In this document: positions 26,770 through 36,570 of the stretch, in pieces
Position numbering within the stretch: position 1 is the first letter of the stretch
Layout of the letters: each line of letters starts with the position of its first letter
DNA from: Symbiodinium natans
Taxonomy: Eukaryota > Sar > Dinophyceae > Suessiales > Symbiodiniaceae
Reading direction: 5' to 3'
Length of the DNA: 64,000 bases
Assembly (NCBI GenBank): GCA_905221605.1
Contig: CAJNDS010002579.1
Coordinates: 716,225-780,224 of the forward strand
Made by a program: the position numbers and the translations under genes
The notes under the pieces: model-generated
The model's database searches: none
Told to the model about the DNA's origin: nothing
The model's input: only the letters and a program-made list of their open reading frames with translations

Positions 26770-26894
26770 GCTTCAGGGTTTAGGGTTTCCTAGCTGCAAA
26801 ACTTAGAGGAGTAGCCGACGAGATTTCCCAGTTGTAGAGGGGCATCGCCTATAGGCGTTAGAGGATCTGACTCATCGAGGAGTCACTTATTTTT

Positions 26895-26976
26895 TGGGGG
26901 TTTCCCAAATTCGGGGGGGTACCCCTACGATTTGGAGGGTCTACTCTAGGGGTCCCCTATTTTCGTAAACCCCCCC
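26895..26976. mobile_element. family H element
   Basis: GGGTTTCCCAAATTCGGGG ... CCCCTATTTTCGTAAACCCC. Confidence 0.7.
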
Positions 26977-27001
26977 ATTTTGCCGAGGGCTGAAAAGGGG
27001 G

Positions 27002-27262
27002 TCGGTTTAGGGTGTAGGGTTTAGGGTTTAGGGTTTAGGGTCCGGAGCCCAGTATTCAAAAGGGTTTAGGGTATCGGCATACGCCTCCACGGCTTCGCCG
27101 ATGCACAGAGACCACCTGCTGTGCGCGGACGGGGCTTGGGGAGCCCGACTGGAAGGGGTGTGCGAGAGTTGACCAACGAAGGCCGAGAAGAGGGGTTTAG
27201 GGTTTAGGGTTTAGGGATTAGGGCTTAGGGTTTAGAATTTTAGGGCTTAGGGTTTCGGGGTC
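27002..27262 (+). repeat. TTTAGGG arrays flanking an open island
   Basis: Arrays at 27002-27042 and 27194-27262. The GC-rich island 27066-27190 is open in two + frames and on -, so its coding frame cannot be chosen by eye. Confidence 0.8.
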
Positions 27263-27379
27263 AGGGGTTTGGGGGTATGCAGCCCTTACGTACTGGTTCT
27301 CAGTCTCAGATTCCTAATCGGCGATCACTTGGCGCTTGGCTGACTGTTCAACGGCACACCGCCTAGTAGATACACTCCT

Positions 27380-27461
27380 ATGGAGTTCGCCTGGGCGGCA
27401 AAAGACGATGCCTTGCAACTAGGGTCCCCCTTGCGGTACCCTTTGTTGCCCCTCTTGACAG
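27380..27461 (+). CDS. probable exon with consensus GT donor
   Basis: Reads MEFAWAAKDDALQLGSPLRY then PLLPLLTG and ends at GACAG|GTAAGG, the best donor in the region. The start is uncertain; the ATG at 27380 may be internal. Unrecognised. Confidence 0.6.
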
Positions 27462-27535
27462 GTAAGGCTCCATCAACATGAACCGTAACACCCCCTCCCC
27501 CCCGGACAAAATTGCATACACGAATCGCTTCAAAC

Positions 27536-27597
27536 GGTTTAGGGTTCAGGGTTTACGGGTTTAGGGTTTAGGGTTTAGCGTTTAGGGTTTAGGGTTC
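27536..27597 (+). repeat. TTTAGGG array
   Basis: Eight to nine units with TTTACGGG and TTTAGCG errors. Confidence 0.95.
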
Positions 27598-27601
27598 CCT
27601 T

Positions 27602-27704
27602 CTGATTGCCGATAGGAAAGCCCCGGAGAACATCCGCAAGTCTCCCGGCTCTTGCATGTTGTGTGCCTCAAGACTTGCGCGTGTGGATGTTGCCTGGTTG
27701 TCTC
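27602..27704 (+). CDS. probable exon, unknown protein
   Basis: Reads ADRKAPENIRKSPGSCMLCA then SRLARVDV. Strongly coding composition. Followed by a TA/TG microsatellite (27795-27895). Confidence 0.5.
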
Positions 27705-27820
27705 TTTGTTTGTGGTTATGGTGGTATAAACAGAATATGTATGTACATACAAAAACGTTTATATGGTAGGAAAGCATAAATGTACACGCATATACGTATA
27801 TATATATATATGTATATATC

Positions 27821-27853
<33 letters not shown>

Positions 27854-28082
27854 ATATATGTGTGTGTACGCATGTGTGTGTGTGCGCGCGTGCTTATTGG
27901 CCTCAAGGGAGGGAATGGGGGGAATGGGGGGGGGGGGGTATTATCGTGGCGCGCCACGCGCCAGCTAGTATGATGCATAAAACTTGAACCCTACGCCTCA
28001 ATGGTGATCATCGTACCCCCTAGTATAATCCCCATTAAGGAGCTGTTAGGAAAGGGGCAACATCCCAACCCCCAATCTTGAT

Positions 28083-28196
28083 GTAGATGTCTAAGTTTCC
28101 GACTTGGCCTCACGCGATCTCTGGCGCTTCGCAGGTACACCGAAAGCACCAGCGTCTCAGGTGGCGTGAGACTGCGTGACTCTGTGTGTGATAAGG
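28083..28196 (+). CDS. exon-like island
   Basis: Reads LALRRYTESTSVSGGVRLRD then SVCDK; an alternative start at CGCAG|GTAC is possible. Preceded by a partial family B element (27998-28070). Confidence 0.4.
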
Positions 28197-28305
28197 GGGT
28201 TTCCGAAATTATTAGAAGGGGATCCTTCTATTCGCAGGGTAAACACACATAAGGGGTTTCTAAGGTTTAAGTGCTTGGGCTTCGGTTGGTTTCGCAACTG
28301 AGGGA

Positions 28306-28590
28306 TTGATTGAGGGTCAGCGCAGTAGGAAGTATACCAGTATTGTTGACTGTAGAACCCTACGAGGAGATGCTGTGAGGGGCGTTGGGATTTTGGCGTT
28401 CAGGGCTGTGCTTACCGGATTTGCAGAGCGTCTCCGTGAGGGCACTAAGTGGGGACTCGCGACGACCCAGGCGCCGTACGTGCATTGTGCTCCGGAGTGT
28501 TATGGAAGGACAGCCTGTCAGTCACTGGCTAGAACTTTGCCGTCCTGGTGCCCACATACAGATGCTCCCGTACATCGCAAAGCCTGACAG
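28306..28590 (+). CDS. open island with two overlapping frames
   Basis: One frame reads TGFAERLREGTKWGLATTQA, the other VMEGQPVSHWLELCRPGAHI. One is probably an exon; I cannot tell which. Confidence 0.35.
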
Positions 28591-28705
28591 AGTCTTCTTG
28601 TCTTCTCTCATTCCAGCCCCATGCCTCAAAAAACGGATTGTCCGGGTCCCCACCACCCTCAACCCTAAACCCGGAAACCCTAAACCCGGAAACCCTAAAC
28701 CCTAA

Positions 28706-28861
28706 ATCGAGGTGCCTTTCAAGCGCAGACCCCCGTCTACTCAACCTTCGGGCTCTTCATGGCGAAGTTGGGAATATGGCCCCAATGAAAGCGCAGAATG
28801 CACCAGTCCTTCCTCACCAAAAAAAGTCCCAGGCAATTCCTTAACGTTGTATGCTGATTAG
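28706..28861 (+). CDS. probable exon, unknown protein
   Basis: About 51 open codons after a CCCTAAA run: IEVPFKRRPPSTQPSGSSWR, then ECTSPSSPKKVPGNSL. Ser/Pro/Lys-rich. Ends at TAG 28859. Confidence 0.5.
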   Translation: MEVPFKRRPPSTQPSGSSWRSWEYGPNESAECTSPSSPKKVPGNSLTLYAD

Positions 28862-28926
28862 TGTAGGCCCCCTACCCCCCCCTCCGACAAAGAGATACCC
28901 CAGAATAGTGTTCAAAAGGGTTTCAG

Positions 28927-29031
28927 AAGGAGCTCCTTAACACGATTCCGGTTGCTCAAATCCGCTCGGAAAAGTTTACAACATTTCCGGGGGATCCAAA
29001 ATATCAACATTCAACATTAGCATTTTTTTAG
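28927..29031 (+). CDS. probable exon, unknown protein
   Basis: Acceptor GGTTTCAG|AAG. Reads KELLNTIPVAQIRSEKFTTF then PGDPKYQHS. Good coding composition; the end is unclear. Confidence 0.55.
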   Translation, partial: KELLNTIPVAQIRSEKFTTFPGDPKYQHSTLAFF

Positions 29032-29100
29032 AGGGGGGGGGGGCATGCAATATAAAATAATATATATATATATATATGAATTAGCTCTTTCCTCTATTAA

Positions 29101-29243
29101 GTAGCTACTTGTGCCCTAATGCACAGGAGCCAGACCTTAAGAACCCCACACCTTCCGTTGATAGATCACCCACTCATCGTTTCCAGCGGGTTTGCATTTA
29201 AAAAAAGACAACCCACAAAAGTAGTGGCCTCAGAGCTCATCAG
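29101..29243 (+). CDS. probable exon with GT donor
   Basis: Reads LMHRSQTLRTPHLPLIDHPL then GFAFKKRQPTKVVASELI and ends ATCAG|GTAAAC. Good donor; basic C-terminal part. Unrecognised. Confidence 0.55.
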
Positions 29244-29326
29244 GTAAACCCTATGAGCTATCCTAAGGCCGCAAGGCTTTGAGGCCCTTCAGGCTCTCAG
29301 GCCGCGACCGCGCTAGTCACATGGGT

Positions 29327-29543
29327 AGTTCTCTACAGTAGGGTCCCTTTTTGGGTCCCCTAGATAGCACGGCATCCTGAAAAGAAAGGCCCCAAAAAGG
29401 GACCCTGTTGCAGACAACTAGCCACATGTGGGGGCTTGCGAAAATACGGGGCCCTAAAATAGACCTCCAAAGACCTCCAAATAGTAGGATGTCCTTAATA
29501 AGGACCCCAATAAGGTACCCCCCAATTGCGGAGACCCCCATGT
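29327..29543. mobile_element. family O palindrome followed by family H element
   Basis: 29327-29411: GGGTCCCTTTTTGGG pairs with CCCAAAAAGGGACCC. 29429-29543: family H, GGGGGCTTGCGAAAATACGG ... TTGCGGAGACCCCC. Confidence 0.65.
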
Positions 29544-29625
29544 CATCGCCCATCGTCAGGCTGGACCCCGCTCGACCCCGAAGGCAGGTGTCGTAGCACC
29601 TGCAGCCATGGATTGAGGGTTATTT

Positions 29626-29813
29626 GGGCTACCTACTATTTGTTTGTTTACGGACCCCCCCCCCCCCCAAGAAAAAAAAAAAAAAGATCTATTATTCTTG
29701 ATGAAGAAATAACCCCTATTGTTTGTATTATTGTCATTAGTATTCTCATTTTTACGGCTTGTTATTGTTTTTTTTTGTGCGGAGGGGGCGTTCTTAAGCA
29801 AACAGTGGTTTCA
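29626..29813. mobile_element. family D element with homopolymer expansion
   Basis: CTACTATTTGTTTGTTTACG, then C15 followed by A13, an AT-rich core, and GTTCTTAAGCAAACAGTGG. Confidence 0.65.
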
Positions 29814-30116
29814 GGATGAGGCTTCAACCGGACACTTTGCATTAAGGCTCAGTGGGTAGAACCTTCAACAACTTTCAGGCTTCTTCAGTAGAAACCACTA
29901 ACAGTAAACTTCCATATGGGTCGCAGCTTGGGGTTTAGGGTTCCGGGTTTAGGGCTTAGGGTTTAGAGTCAGCCAAGCTACCTGCATCCCCAAACCCCTA
30001 AAACCTAAACCCTAAACCCCAGCGTTGTCGGCTGAGCTGCGACGGGTCCGCAGTCGTGCTAGCCTTAACTGCTGCTACCCTTCCTAGTCAAGTCTAAGTA
30101 TATGAAGCCTTTAACT

Positions 30117-30214
30117 TGGGATGATCCCCCTGTACTAACAACAGTCCTTAGTAAGGATTATAGTAGGGCGTACTATAATTCTTTTTAAGGACTGTTAGTA
30201 TAAGGGGGAACATC
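30117..30214. mobile_element. family B element, complete
   Basis: CTTGGGATGATCCCCCTGTA pairs with TAAGGGGGAACATCCCAA. The inner arms are AACAGTCCTTA and TAAGGACTGTT. Confidence 0.8.
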
Positions 30215-30294
30215 CCAACCTTCAACCTCAATTTGGACTGGGACCTGGGACCCCGGTGTATCCCAAACCCCAATACCCTAAAGACTAAGCCCTA

Positions 30295-30512
30295 AATTTT
30301 GAACCCTAAACCCTAAACCCTAAACCCTAATTAAACCCTAAACCCTAACCCAAAACCCAACTGCATGTCCTTCTATGTCTGGAACCCAGAAGGGTGATTG
30401 AGTCCCTAAGCTTGTCATGCGCCCTAGGCCCGCTTAGGTTGAGGGTTTAGGGTTTAGGGTTGAGGGTTTAGGGTTTAGGGTTTAGGGTTTAGGGTTTAGG
30501 GTTTAGGGTTGA
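30295..30512. repeat. CCCTAAA array then TTTAGGG array
   Basis: CCCTAAA at 30295-30352, TTTAGGG at 30438-30512, with about 85 bases of unique sequence between. Followed by an open island on + at 30522-30690. Confidence 0.9.
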
Positions 30513-30735
30513 GGGGGGGGGGAACCCGGCAGAGCTCGCAGGGTCAACAAGGGATGTGTCGATACTTCCTGTCTTGGTGTGCAGAGGCAGAGGATCATAT
30601 TTGGCCAGTAGTCCTCGGTTTACAATGCTTTCTTACTGACTCTCGACTCTCTGTTCCTATTCAGAGGGCAATGAGTCATAGAGTCTTAGGGGTTTAGGGT
30701 CTAACCTGGGCCAAATTAGGCTTTGGGGTTCTTAA

Positions 30736-30808
30736 CGAAAACCCTAAACCCTGAACCCCAAACCCTAAACCCTAAACCCTAAAACCTAAAACCTAAACCC
30801 TAAACCCC
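30736..30808 (-). repeat. CCCTAAA array
   Basis: Ten units with CCCTGAA and CCTAAAA variants. Confidence 0.95.
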
Positions 30809-30810
30809 TG

Positions 30811-30958
30811 GTTCGAAGTAGTTCGACTGCAAGCGGCCCGTCCTGTGTCCTTGGCTCCAGTGCGGCTGATCAGATGGGCGCCAGGAGAGCCTCGAAGACC
30901 CAAGCCGGCGCTAGGTGCTAGCCAGGGCATAGAATTCACCACGATCCGATCTTAGGAA
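30811..30958 (+). CDS. exon-like island
   Basis: Reads WFEVVRLQAARPVSLAPVRL then IRWAPGEPRRPKPALGASQG. CCCTAAA precedes and TTTAGGG (30963-31007) follows, with possible donor TTCG|GTTAGG. Just upstream of the gene start at 31066, so it may end the preceding gene. Confidence 0.45.
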
Positions 30959-31065
30959 TCTTCGGTTAGGGTTTAGGGTTTGGGGTTTAGGGTTTAGGGT
31001 TTAGGGGTGGCGTTTCTTCGTGGTGTGCGTTGATTGAGCTTCGAGCTTGGGGCGCTTCCCCGGCC

Positions 31066-31107
31066 ATGGTGAAGCGCAAGCGGAGCAGCAGCAGCTACTC
31101 CAGCTCA
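31066..31107 (+). CDS. first exon of long low-complexity (RS/Trp-rich) gene
   Basis: ATG at 31066 reads MVKRKRSSSSYSSS, an Arg/Lys plus Ser start typical of nuclear RS-type proteins. The frame stops soon after, so the exon must end before TGA at 31114; the likely end is after TCA at 31107 with a GC donor, phase 0. I infer that this gene runs to 56788 on +. Confidence 0.6.
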
Positions 31108-31324
31108 GCCTCTTGAATCCTGAGTTCTGTTGCACCGACTTCCTTAGCCAGTAACTTTTAAGCTTTTGGGTTTCCTTATTTAGTAGGAGTAGTATTCTTT
31201 GCCATGTTTTCCGTGGTTGTTGGAGAAGTACCCTTCAGTTCTAGTTGTGTCCCAGGCATCCTAAGCTCCCAATCCTCCAACCGAGCTTAGGCCAAAACCC
31301 GTTGCACTGCGCATGTGGGACGAA

Positions 31325-31475
31325 AGGAGGGACCTTTATAAGGAACCTTAGGGGTTCTTTGGGGTTATTTAGGGGCGAATTACAATGACTTTACAAGGTA
31401 TATATATATATATGTTAGTATACATTTGTATATGGGTTATATGGGGGAAAAAAGATTAAGAGTCCCCTCTAGGCC
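31325..31475. mobile_element. family M element with TA repeat
   Basis: GGGACCTTTATAAGGAACC ... TTTGGGGTTATTTAGGGGC with TATATA. An inverted relative is at 42180-42315. Confidence 0.5.
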
Positions 31476-31544
31476 TACGCATGTGGGACATCACAAGATT
31501 TATGTTGCCTTTCCGTAGGGGCGAAGTTCTGGCTAGGTTGCGTG

Positions 31545-31615
31545 GCCTTAGATTTATATATCTATATTTATTTATTTATTTATTTATATTTATATTTTTT
31601 ATTTGTGTTGTTTTT

Positions 31616-31646
<31 letters not shown>

Positions 31647-31742
31647 GGGGCGGGGGGGGGCGGGGGGGGGGCGGGGGGGGGGGGGGCGGGGGGGGGGCGG
31701 GGGGGGGGCGGGGGGGGGGCGGGGGGGGGCGGGGGGGGCGGG
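31545..31742 (+). repeat. poly-T / poly-G tract with a C every 8-11 bases
   Basis: TTTATTTATTTAT, then about 15 T, then about 110 bases of G runs interrupted by single C. Purine-rich on +, strong quadruplex potential. The Gly/Ala/Arg open frames here are artefacts. Confidence 0.95.
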
Positions 31743-31873
31743 CGTGGGTCAGGGTTCAGGTTTTTTCTGTTACTAATCTCTTGCGCATTTGTTTCGCTTG
31801 TTCTGGTTCTGCTATGGCTTTTCGTAGCTTGAATGCTTGACCTAAACCCTAAACCCTAAACCCCTACATTGAG

Positions 31874-31909
31874 GAATCCTACAGCTCGGAATCGCGCTCC
31901 CGCAGCAAG
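31874..31909 (+). CDS. RS-gene exon 2
   Basis: Acceptor ATTGAG|GAA and donor AAG|GCAAGA (classic GC donor). Reads ESYSSESRSRSK, phase 0 to 0, continuing the Ser/Arg theme of exon 1. CCCTAAA (31841-31864) lies 10 bases before the acceptor. Confidence 0.65.
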
Positions 31910-32030
31910 GCAAGACAGGGCGTGGATTCGACTCGACCTTTCTTGGCTGCGGTTTGGGGTTTAGCGTTTAGGGTTTAGGGTTTAGGGTCTAGGGTTTAGG
32001 GTTTAGGGGTTCTTTGGGCTGCTTAGGAAC

Positions 32031-32290
32031 ACTTCCACCCTAGCAGACTCCGGCCAGCCTCATCTTCGTGAGCGCAATCCGTATGATCAGCATGGTGCAT
32101 CCCACAAAAGATCAGAAACGAGATGTGCTGCAAAAAAAGCGGGAACCCTTCGCCCTGGGCCCTGCACTGACACGCCCGAATCCAGAAGAAACGAGGGGAA
32201 TTGCCAAATAGACCCTAAAGGCCCATGCCACATAAAAGTAAACGTAATATATAAACATATGCTAAAAACATTTTTGTATATATATATATA
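32031..32290 (+). other. long open stretch without Met
   Basis: Open for more than 80 codons (DSGQPHLRERNPYDQHGASH ... RSETRCAAKKAGTL), ending in a TA microsatellite. Could contain an exon of the RS gene; limits unknown. Confidence 0.25.
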
Positions 32291-32454
32291 TGTTTATTTA
32301 TTTATTGTCTGACTTATTTATTTAATCAATGTATTTATTATTACTATAACTATATATATATATATATGGTCGTGAGGTTTGGCTTCTGGTTTCAGAGAGG
32401 GGCTCCATTGGGGAATCTCCATGTGCAGCCCAAAATTGGGGCAGTTTCTGACTT

Positions 32455-32520
32455 CAGAACCCTAAACCCTAAACCCTACATACACCCTACACCCTAAACC
32501 CGATACCCTAAACCCTAAGC
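32455..32520 (-). repeat. CCCTAAA array, degenerate
   Basis: About eight units. The following 32521-32690 is open on + (GKTSDAIASAHERPPSGP ...), a possible exon. Confidence 0.85.
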
Positions 32521-32726
32521 AGAAGTAGGGGCTTCGGCAAAGCTAGAAGACTGGAATCGGGCAAGACATCCGATGCAATCGCGTCCGCCCACGAGAGGCC
32601 TCCCTCAGGCCCCAGACTACATGCCCCCGCTACTCCATACCCGCCCCAGCCCCTGGAAAATCAAAGTTGTCCTTGTATTGACGTCATCAACCCTAAACCC
32701 TTAGCAGGGTTTAGGGTTGGTAAACC

Positions 32727-32823
32727 TTGGGATGTTCCCCCTTATACCAACAGTCCCTTATGATTGGGGGTACTAGAATCCCTTTTCAGGAGTGTTAGAA
32801 GAAGGGGGAACATCCCAAGGTAA
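32727..32823. mobile_element. family B element, complete
   Basis: CTTGGGATGTTCCCCCTTAT pairs with GAAGGGGGAACATCCCAAG. Confidence 0.85.
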
Positions 32824-32886
32824 ACCCCCCCCCTGAACCCTACTTCCGGTCTCGTGTGTGTAGCTGGGTTGCGGCTCCCAGAACCT

Positions 32887-32943
32887 CGGTTTAGGGTTTA
32901 GGGGGTTTAGGGTTTAGGGTTTAGGGTTAGGGTTTAGGGTTTC
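32887..32943 (+). repeat. TTTAGGG array
   Basis: Seven to eight units. The next 270 bases (32944-33213) show no array and no obvious exon. Confidence 0.9.
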
Positions 32944-33213
32944 TTTGAACGCAAAACTAAACACACTCTTCATGCAACGGGCCTTGCAGATGAACCAGTG
33001 CCCCAACACCTAAATGAAACCTACAGCTGAAGCTTATTTAAGAGGATGCTCAGCAAGCAGACACAAACTAAACCTACAGGTACAGGGCATTCTAAAGCAA
33101 AGCAAGAACAAACAAGGGTCTCGAAGCTCCCCCAAGCTAAGCGAACTCTGGATGCCTTCAAGGGAAGGCCTGTGTGCATAAACCCCGACCTCAAGAACTC
33201 AGGTTTGAAGGCC

Positions 33214-33246
33214 CCTGAACCCTAAACCCTAAACCCTGATACCCTA
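33214..33246 (-). repeat. CCCTAAA array before RS-gene exon
   Basis: Three to four units, ending 8 bases before the acceptor CCAG at 33251-33254. Confidence 0.9.
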
Positions 33247-33254
33247 TTAGCCAG

Positions 33255-33285
33255 GATCGTAAGGCCCGGCCGCCGCCGAAGCGAG
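33255..33285 (+). CDS. RS-gene exon, Lys/Arg/Pro-rich
   Basis: Acceptor GCCAG|GAT, donor GCGAG|GTGGGG. Reads DRKARPPPKR plus one base (phase 1), which pairs correctly with the next exon at 34334. Confidence 0.6.
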
Positions 33286-33330
33286 GTGGGGCCCAGGAGA
33301 TTTTCGAGCGGGGGCGGTGTAGGTCTGGTG

Positions 33331-33382
33331 GGTTTAGGGTTTAGGGTTTAGGGTTTAGGGTTTAGGGTTTAGGGTTTAGGGG
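33331..33382 (+). repeat. TTTAGGG array after RS-gene exon
   Basis: Seven near-perfect units. Confidence 0.95.
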
Positions 33383-33504
33383 AAAAGGTTTGGGAACAGA
33401 AAACAAGGACATGAGGGTGTGGGAGAATGGTCAGCTGGACAAAGTAGTTTCAGACATGGGCTTAAGTTTTTAGGGTTTAGGGTTCTGGGTTTCAAGGACC
33501 TGGG

Positions 33505-33618
33505 CCCTTAAAAGGGGACCCCTCGAAATATACCCCTTATATGCCTTATACAAGGGCATACATCAGAACCCTTCAAAGGACGTAAGGACCATATTCAGGG
33601 CCCGTGAAGCTACCCTTA
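33505..33618. mobile_element. family F element, inverted
   Basis: ATATACCCCTTATATGCC ... CAGAACCCTTCAAAGG ... AGGGCCCGTGAAGCTACCC. Confidence 0.55.
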
Positions 33619-33675
33619 GTGTCTCGATTTCAGAAGTTTCTGGACTCACAGACCTTGCAGCAACCACTGGGCCCG

Positions 33676-33905
33676 CGGGTTTAGGGCTTAGGGCTTAGGG
33701 GTTAGGGCTTAGGGTTTAGGATTTAGGGTTTGCAGGGCCCAGAGGGTCCCTCAGCAGTTGTCTGGGCTCCGGCTTTCAGGGTTCGGATCTGCTCTCTCAT
33801 AGCAAGGGCCTCTGAGATAGACTTATCTCTTTGCGTTGTGGCCACAATCTACAATGGCTTACTTTAGGGTTTAGGGTTTAGGGTTTAGGGTTTAGTTAGG
33901 GTTCT
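33676..33905 (+). repeat. TTTAGGG/CTTAGGG arrays
   Basis: 33676-33732 is rich in GCTTAGGG variants; 33864-33905 is canonical. Confidence 0.9.
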
Positions 33906-34265
33906 TGTGGCCACCGAAGCCTTAAATCCGAAACCCTAAAACCTGAACCCACCACAGGTAGACACCCTGGACCCTGGTTGCGAGCCTGGTAGCGCCCCAT
34001 AAAAGCTGAATGCAGATCATACGGGCAGTTAAACTGCGGGGTTTTGAGCAGGGTTTAGGGTTTAGGGCTTTTAGGGTTGAGGATTTAGGGTTTAGCGTTA
34101 GGGATGCACTAGACCGGACGGTCTAGTAGGCTACTCTCAGGGTTGCCCCCCCCCCCCCCCCTATAAGTAAACCCCAAACCGCACAGTCCTTGAACCTCAG
34201 CCCTTGATCCTCAACCCTTCCCTTTACCCCACAGTGGGTTTAGGGTGTAGAGTTTTGGGTTTCGG

Positions 34266-34314
34266 GACCCTAAACCCCTAAACCCTAAACCCTAAACCCT
34301 AAACCCTAAACTTC
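34266..34314 (-). repeat. CCCTAAA array before RS-gene exon
   Basis: Six to seven units, ending about 18 bases before the CCAG acceptor. Confidence 0.95.
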
Positions 34315-34333
34315 TTAAGAGCCTGCTTGCCAG

Positions 34334-34405
34334 GGCCCTCTCCCAAGAAGAAGCGGGCCCCCAGTGTCTCCGAGAAGCGACCGCCCGCGAAGAAGGGGAC
34401 GCCGC
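34334..34405 (+). CDS. RS-gene exon, Lys-rich
   Basis: Acceptor TTGCCAG|GG. With the base carried from the previous exon it reads GPSPKKKRAPSVSEKRPPAK then KGTPP before TGA; the donor must be upstream of the TGA but is unresolved. A TTTAGGG array (34416-34535) follows. Confidence 0.65.
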
Positions 34406-34415
34406 CATGAATGCT

Positions 34416-34535
34416 TGTGGGTTTAGGGGTTTAGAGTTCCGGGTTTAGGAAATTCGAGTTTGGGGTTTAGGGTTTAAAGGGTTTAATTTAAAGGGTTTAG
34501 GGTTTAGGGTTTAGTGTTTAGGGTTTAGGGTTTTG
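34416..34535 (+). repeat. TTTAGGG array, long and degenerate
   Basis: Includes TTTAAAGGGTTTAATTTAAAGGG stretches, interleaved with canonical units. Confidence 0.9.
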
Positions 34536-34611
34536 GGGGCTTCGTATGTCTTTGGGCCGCAGGAGATTGTGGTGTGGGAGGGAAGTTGCCTGGAGCTTCA
34601 TGGTGCACTAG

Positions 34612-34872
34612 CTTGGAGGTTCATGATACTCTTACTTAGGGTTTAGGGTTTAGGGTTTAGGGTTTAGCGTTTAGGGTTTAGGGTTTAGGGTTTAGGGTTT
34701 AGGGTTTAGGGTTTAGGGTTTAGGGTTTAGGGTTTAGCGTCTAGGGTTTAGGGTTTAGGGTTTAGGGTTTAGCACTTCTAACCCACTTCTACCTTAAGAG
34801 CCCTGGTATGCTTATGGTTGGGTTTTAAGTGCAATCATAGTTGGATTAATGAGTGCCATGAACCCAAGCACT
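34612..34872. mobile_element. family G element with large TTTAGGG insertion
   Basis: Left arm CTTGGAGGTTCATGATACTC and right arm GAGTGCCATGAACCCAAG. A TTTAGGG array of about 135 bases (34637-34773) sits inside, just after the left arm. The flanks share CACT. Confidence 0.75.
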
Positions 34873-34995
34873 TCATACGGGTATTCAGGGCGCGCCAGCG
34901 CCTCGCAAAACCCTAAGCCTCCTGAAGCCCGAAGCCGCTATCGCCCCACCATGCCAACGAAGCAGCCAAGCCGAGCCAACAGGGCGGAGTCAGAA

Positions 34996-35097
34996 ATCCT
35001 AAGCCCTAAGCCCTAAGCCCTAAACCCTAAACCCTAAACCCTATAATCCCTAAACCCTAAACCCCAAACCCCTAAACCCGAAACCCTAAACCCCCTT
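34996..35097 (-). repeat. CCCTAAG/CCCTAAA array
   Basis: Starts with three CCCTAAG units, then CCCTAAA with CCCCAAA and CCCGAAA variants. Upstream 34910-34990 and downstream 35100-35150 hold short open pieces that could be RS-gene exons. Confidence 0.95.
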
Positions 35098-35353
35098 AAA
35101 CAAACCGGAAGGTGCCAAAGTCGAAAGGCAGCGAGGTCTTTGCTAATTCCCAGCGGGTCAGTTTGTAGCACCATTTATGGAACTAGGTGCCCAGGAATTA
35201 TACTACACAGGGTTTTTGGGTAGAGAATTCCAGAATCGACCCTTGGGGTTTGATAGCTTAGGGCGTGAGCCTTCCATCGATTCCCCGCCAGGAGAGAAGG
35301 AAGGCTTCAGTTTGGAACCCCCCCTCTGCCCTGTAGCCCAAAAGCGTCTGGGT

Positions 35354-35453
35354 AGGGATGTTCCCTCTTGAACTAACAGGCCTTTGTTGGGATTATAGTA
35401 CCCCTACTTGAATCCCTATTCAGGACTCTTGGCACAAGGGGGGAACATCCCAA
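35354..35453. mobile_element. family B element
   Basis: GGGATGTTCCCTCTTGAACT ... GGGGGGAACATCCCAACC. Confidence 0.75.
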
Positions 35454-35811
35454 CCCAAAAGCGAAAATAGGGCTCTCGGAATGGTGACATGTTTGGAATG
35501 CCAGGACCGAAAAGCCCAAGAAGGAAGTAAAGCCACTTGGCCAAGCCCTACACCCTAAAGAGACCCAGGTTGCCCACCAAGCACCCGAATCCCGAGCAAG
35601 ATCAACTGCTACACCTTTTGACAAGGGAATGTGCCCGACTTGTTTGGCAAATCGACCTCTTTCTTGAAAGGTAGAGATGGTTTCTGTTTTATAGGGGGGG
35701 GTCTTATAAGGGTATCTAGGGGCTATGTTAAGGTGTAAGTCGGCCTTTATAAGGTAGAGGGGAGAGTTCTAGGTAACGCCCACTTCATCTCAGCCTGTTT
35801 TTTCTAGTAGC

Positions 35812-35953
35812 ACTTGGATGTTCATGGTACTTATTCACCCAATAATTACTGTACTTCTTACCCAGGTATAACCATCTTAGGGCACTTAAGGGGCCTATAA
35901 GTGGGTTATAAGTAGGGTTCTCATTTGGTTAATACGTACCATGAACCTCCAAG
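35812..35953. mobile_element. family G element, complete
   Basis: CTTGGATGTTCATGGTACTT pairs with ACGTACCATGAACCTCCAAG. The core is TATAAGTGGG. CA occurs on both sides. The right end abuts a Ser/Pro/Lys-coding piece (35955-35990, ASSPKSDVGR) that could be an RS-gene exon. Confidence 0.8.
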
Positions 35954-36268
35954 CAGAGGCTTCCAGTCCCAAGTCCGACGTCGGACGCGTTTAGAGTTGT
36001 GGGTTTAGAGCTTGACTTATAAGGCTTACCCAAAGGCTCCTCTGTAGTACCTTTTTGGGGTAGTATACTAAAATCCCCTAGAACTAAACCAAACAGGAGC
36101 TACATTAGAGCCTTCAGGTAGGGTTCAAGATTTTTGTTTACCGAAATCGGCGGAGTCCACAGGGACCACGGCATGCTATGAATTTTGTTGTGAATGACGT
36201 CGCAGTCGATCCGATGCCGACTTGTGGCAAGGCGCCATGCCATATGCTGTGTCAACTAGCTTGGTGAA

Positions 36269-36298
36269 CGCCCTAGACCCTAAACCCTAAACCCTAAG
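36269..36298 (-). repeat. CCCTAAA array
   Basis: Three to four units before an open island at 36299-36353 reading VMEFVKSERGRIPRHAA on +. Confidence 0.85.
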
Positions 36299-36439
36299 CG
36301 AGTCATGGAGTTTGTGAAATCAGAACGGGGACGGATTCCGCGGCATGCAGCTTGACGATGTGTGAAGACCACCTTCACTGCCAACACTCCTGCCCTGTCT
36401 GAGGAAAGAGGAAAAGCCAGTGCTGCTTGACTGCAGTTT

Positions 36440-36484
36440 TCCTAAACCCTAAACCCTAAACCCTAAACCCTAAACCCTAAACCG
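36440..36484 (-). repeat. CCCTAAA array
   Basis: Six units before an open island at 36489-36570 reading NYEPTRKRGNFSVKESGSLI on +, a possible exon. Confidence 0.95.
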
Positions 36485-36570
36485 CTTAAACTACGAGCCG
36501 ACTCGGAAGCGGGGAAATTTCTCGGTGAAGGAGTCAGGTTCCTTGATCTTGGCTAGCAGAATGCCCTTGC

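Noticed and set aside
31481-31840. Gly-rich 119-codon open frame
   Set aside because: Produced by the poly-G tract; no exon features.
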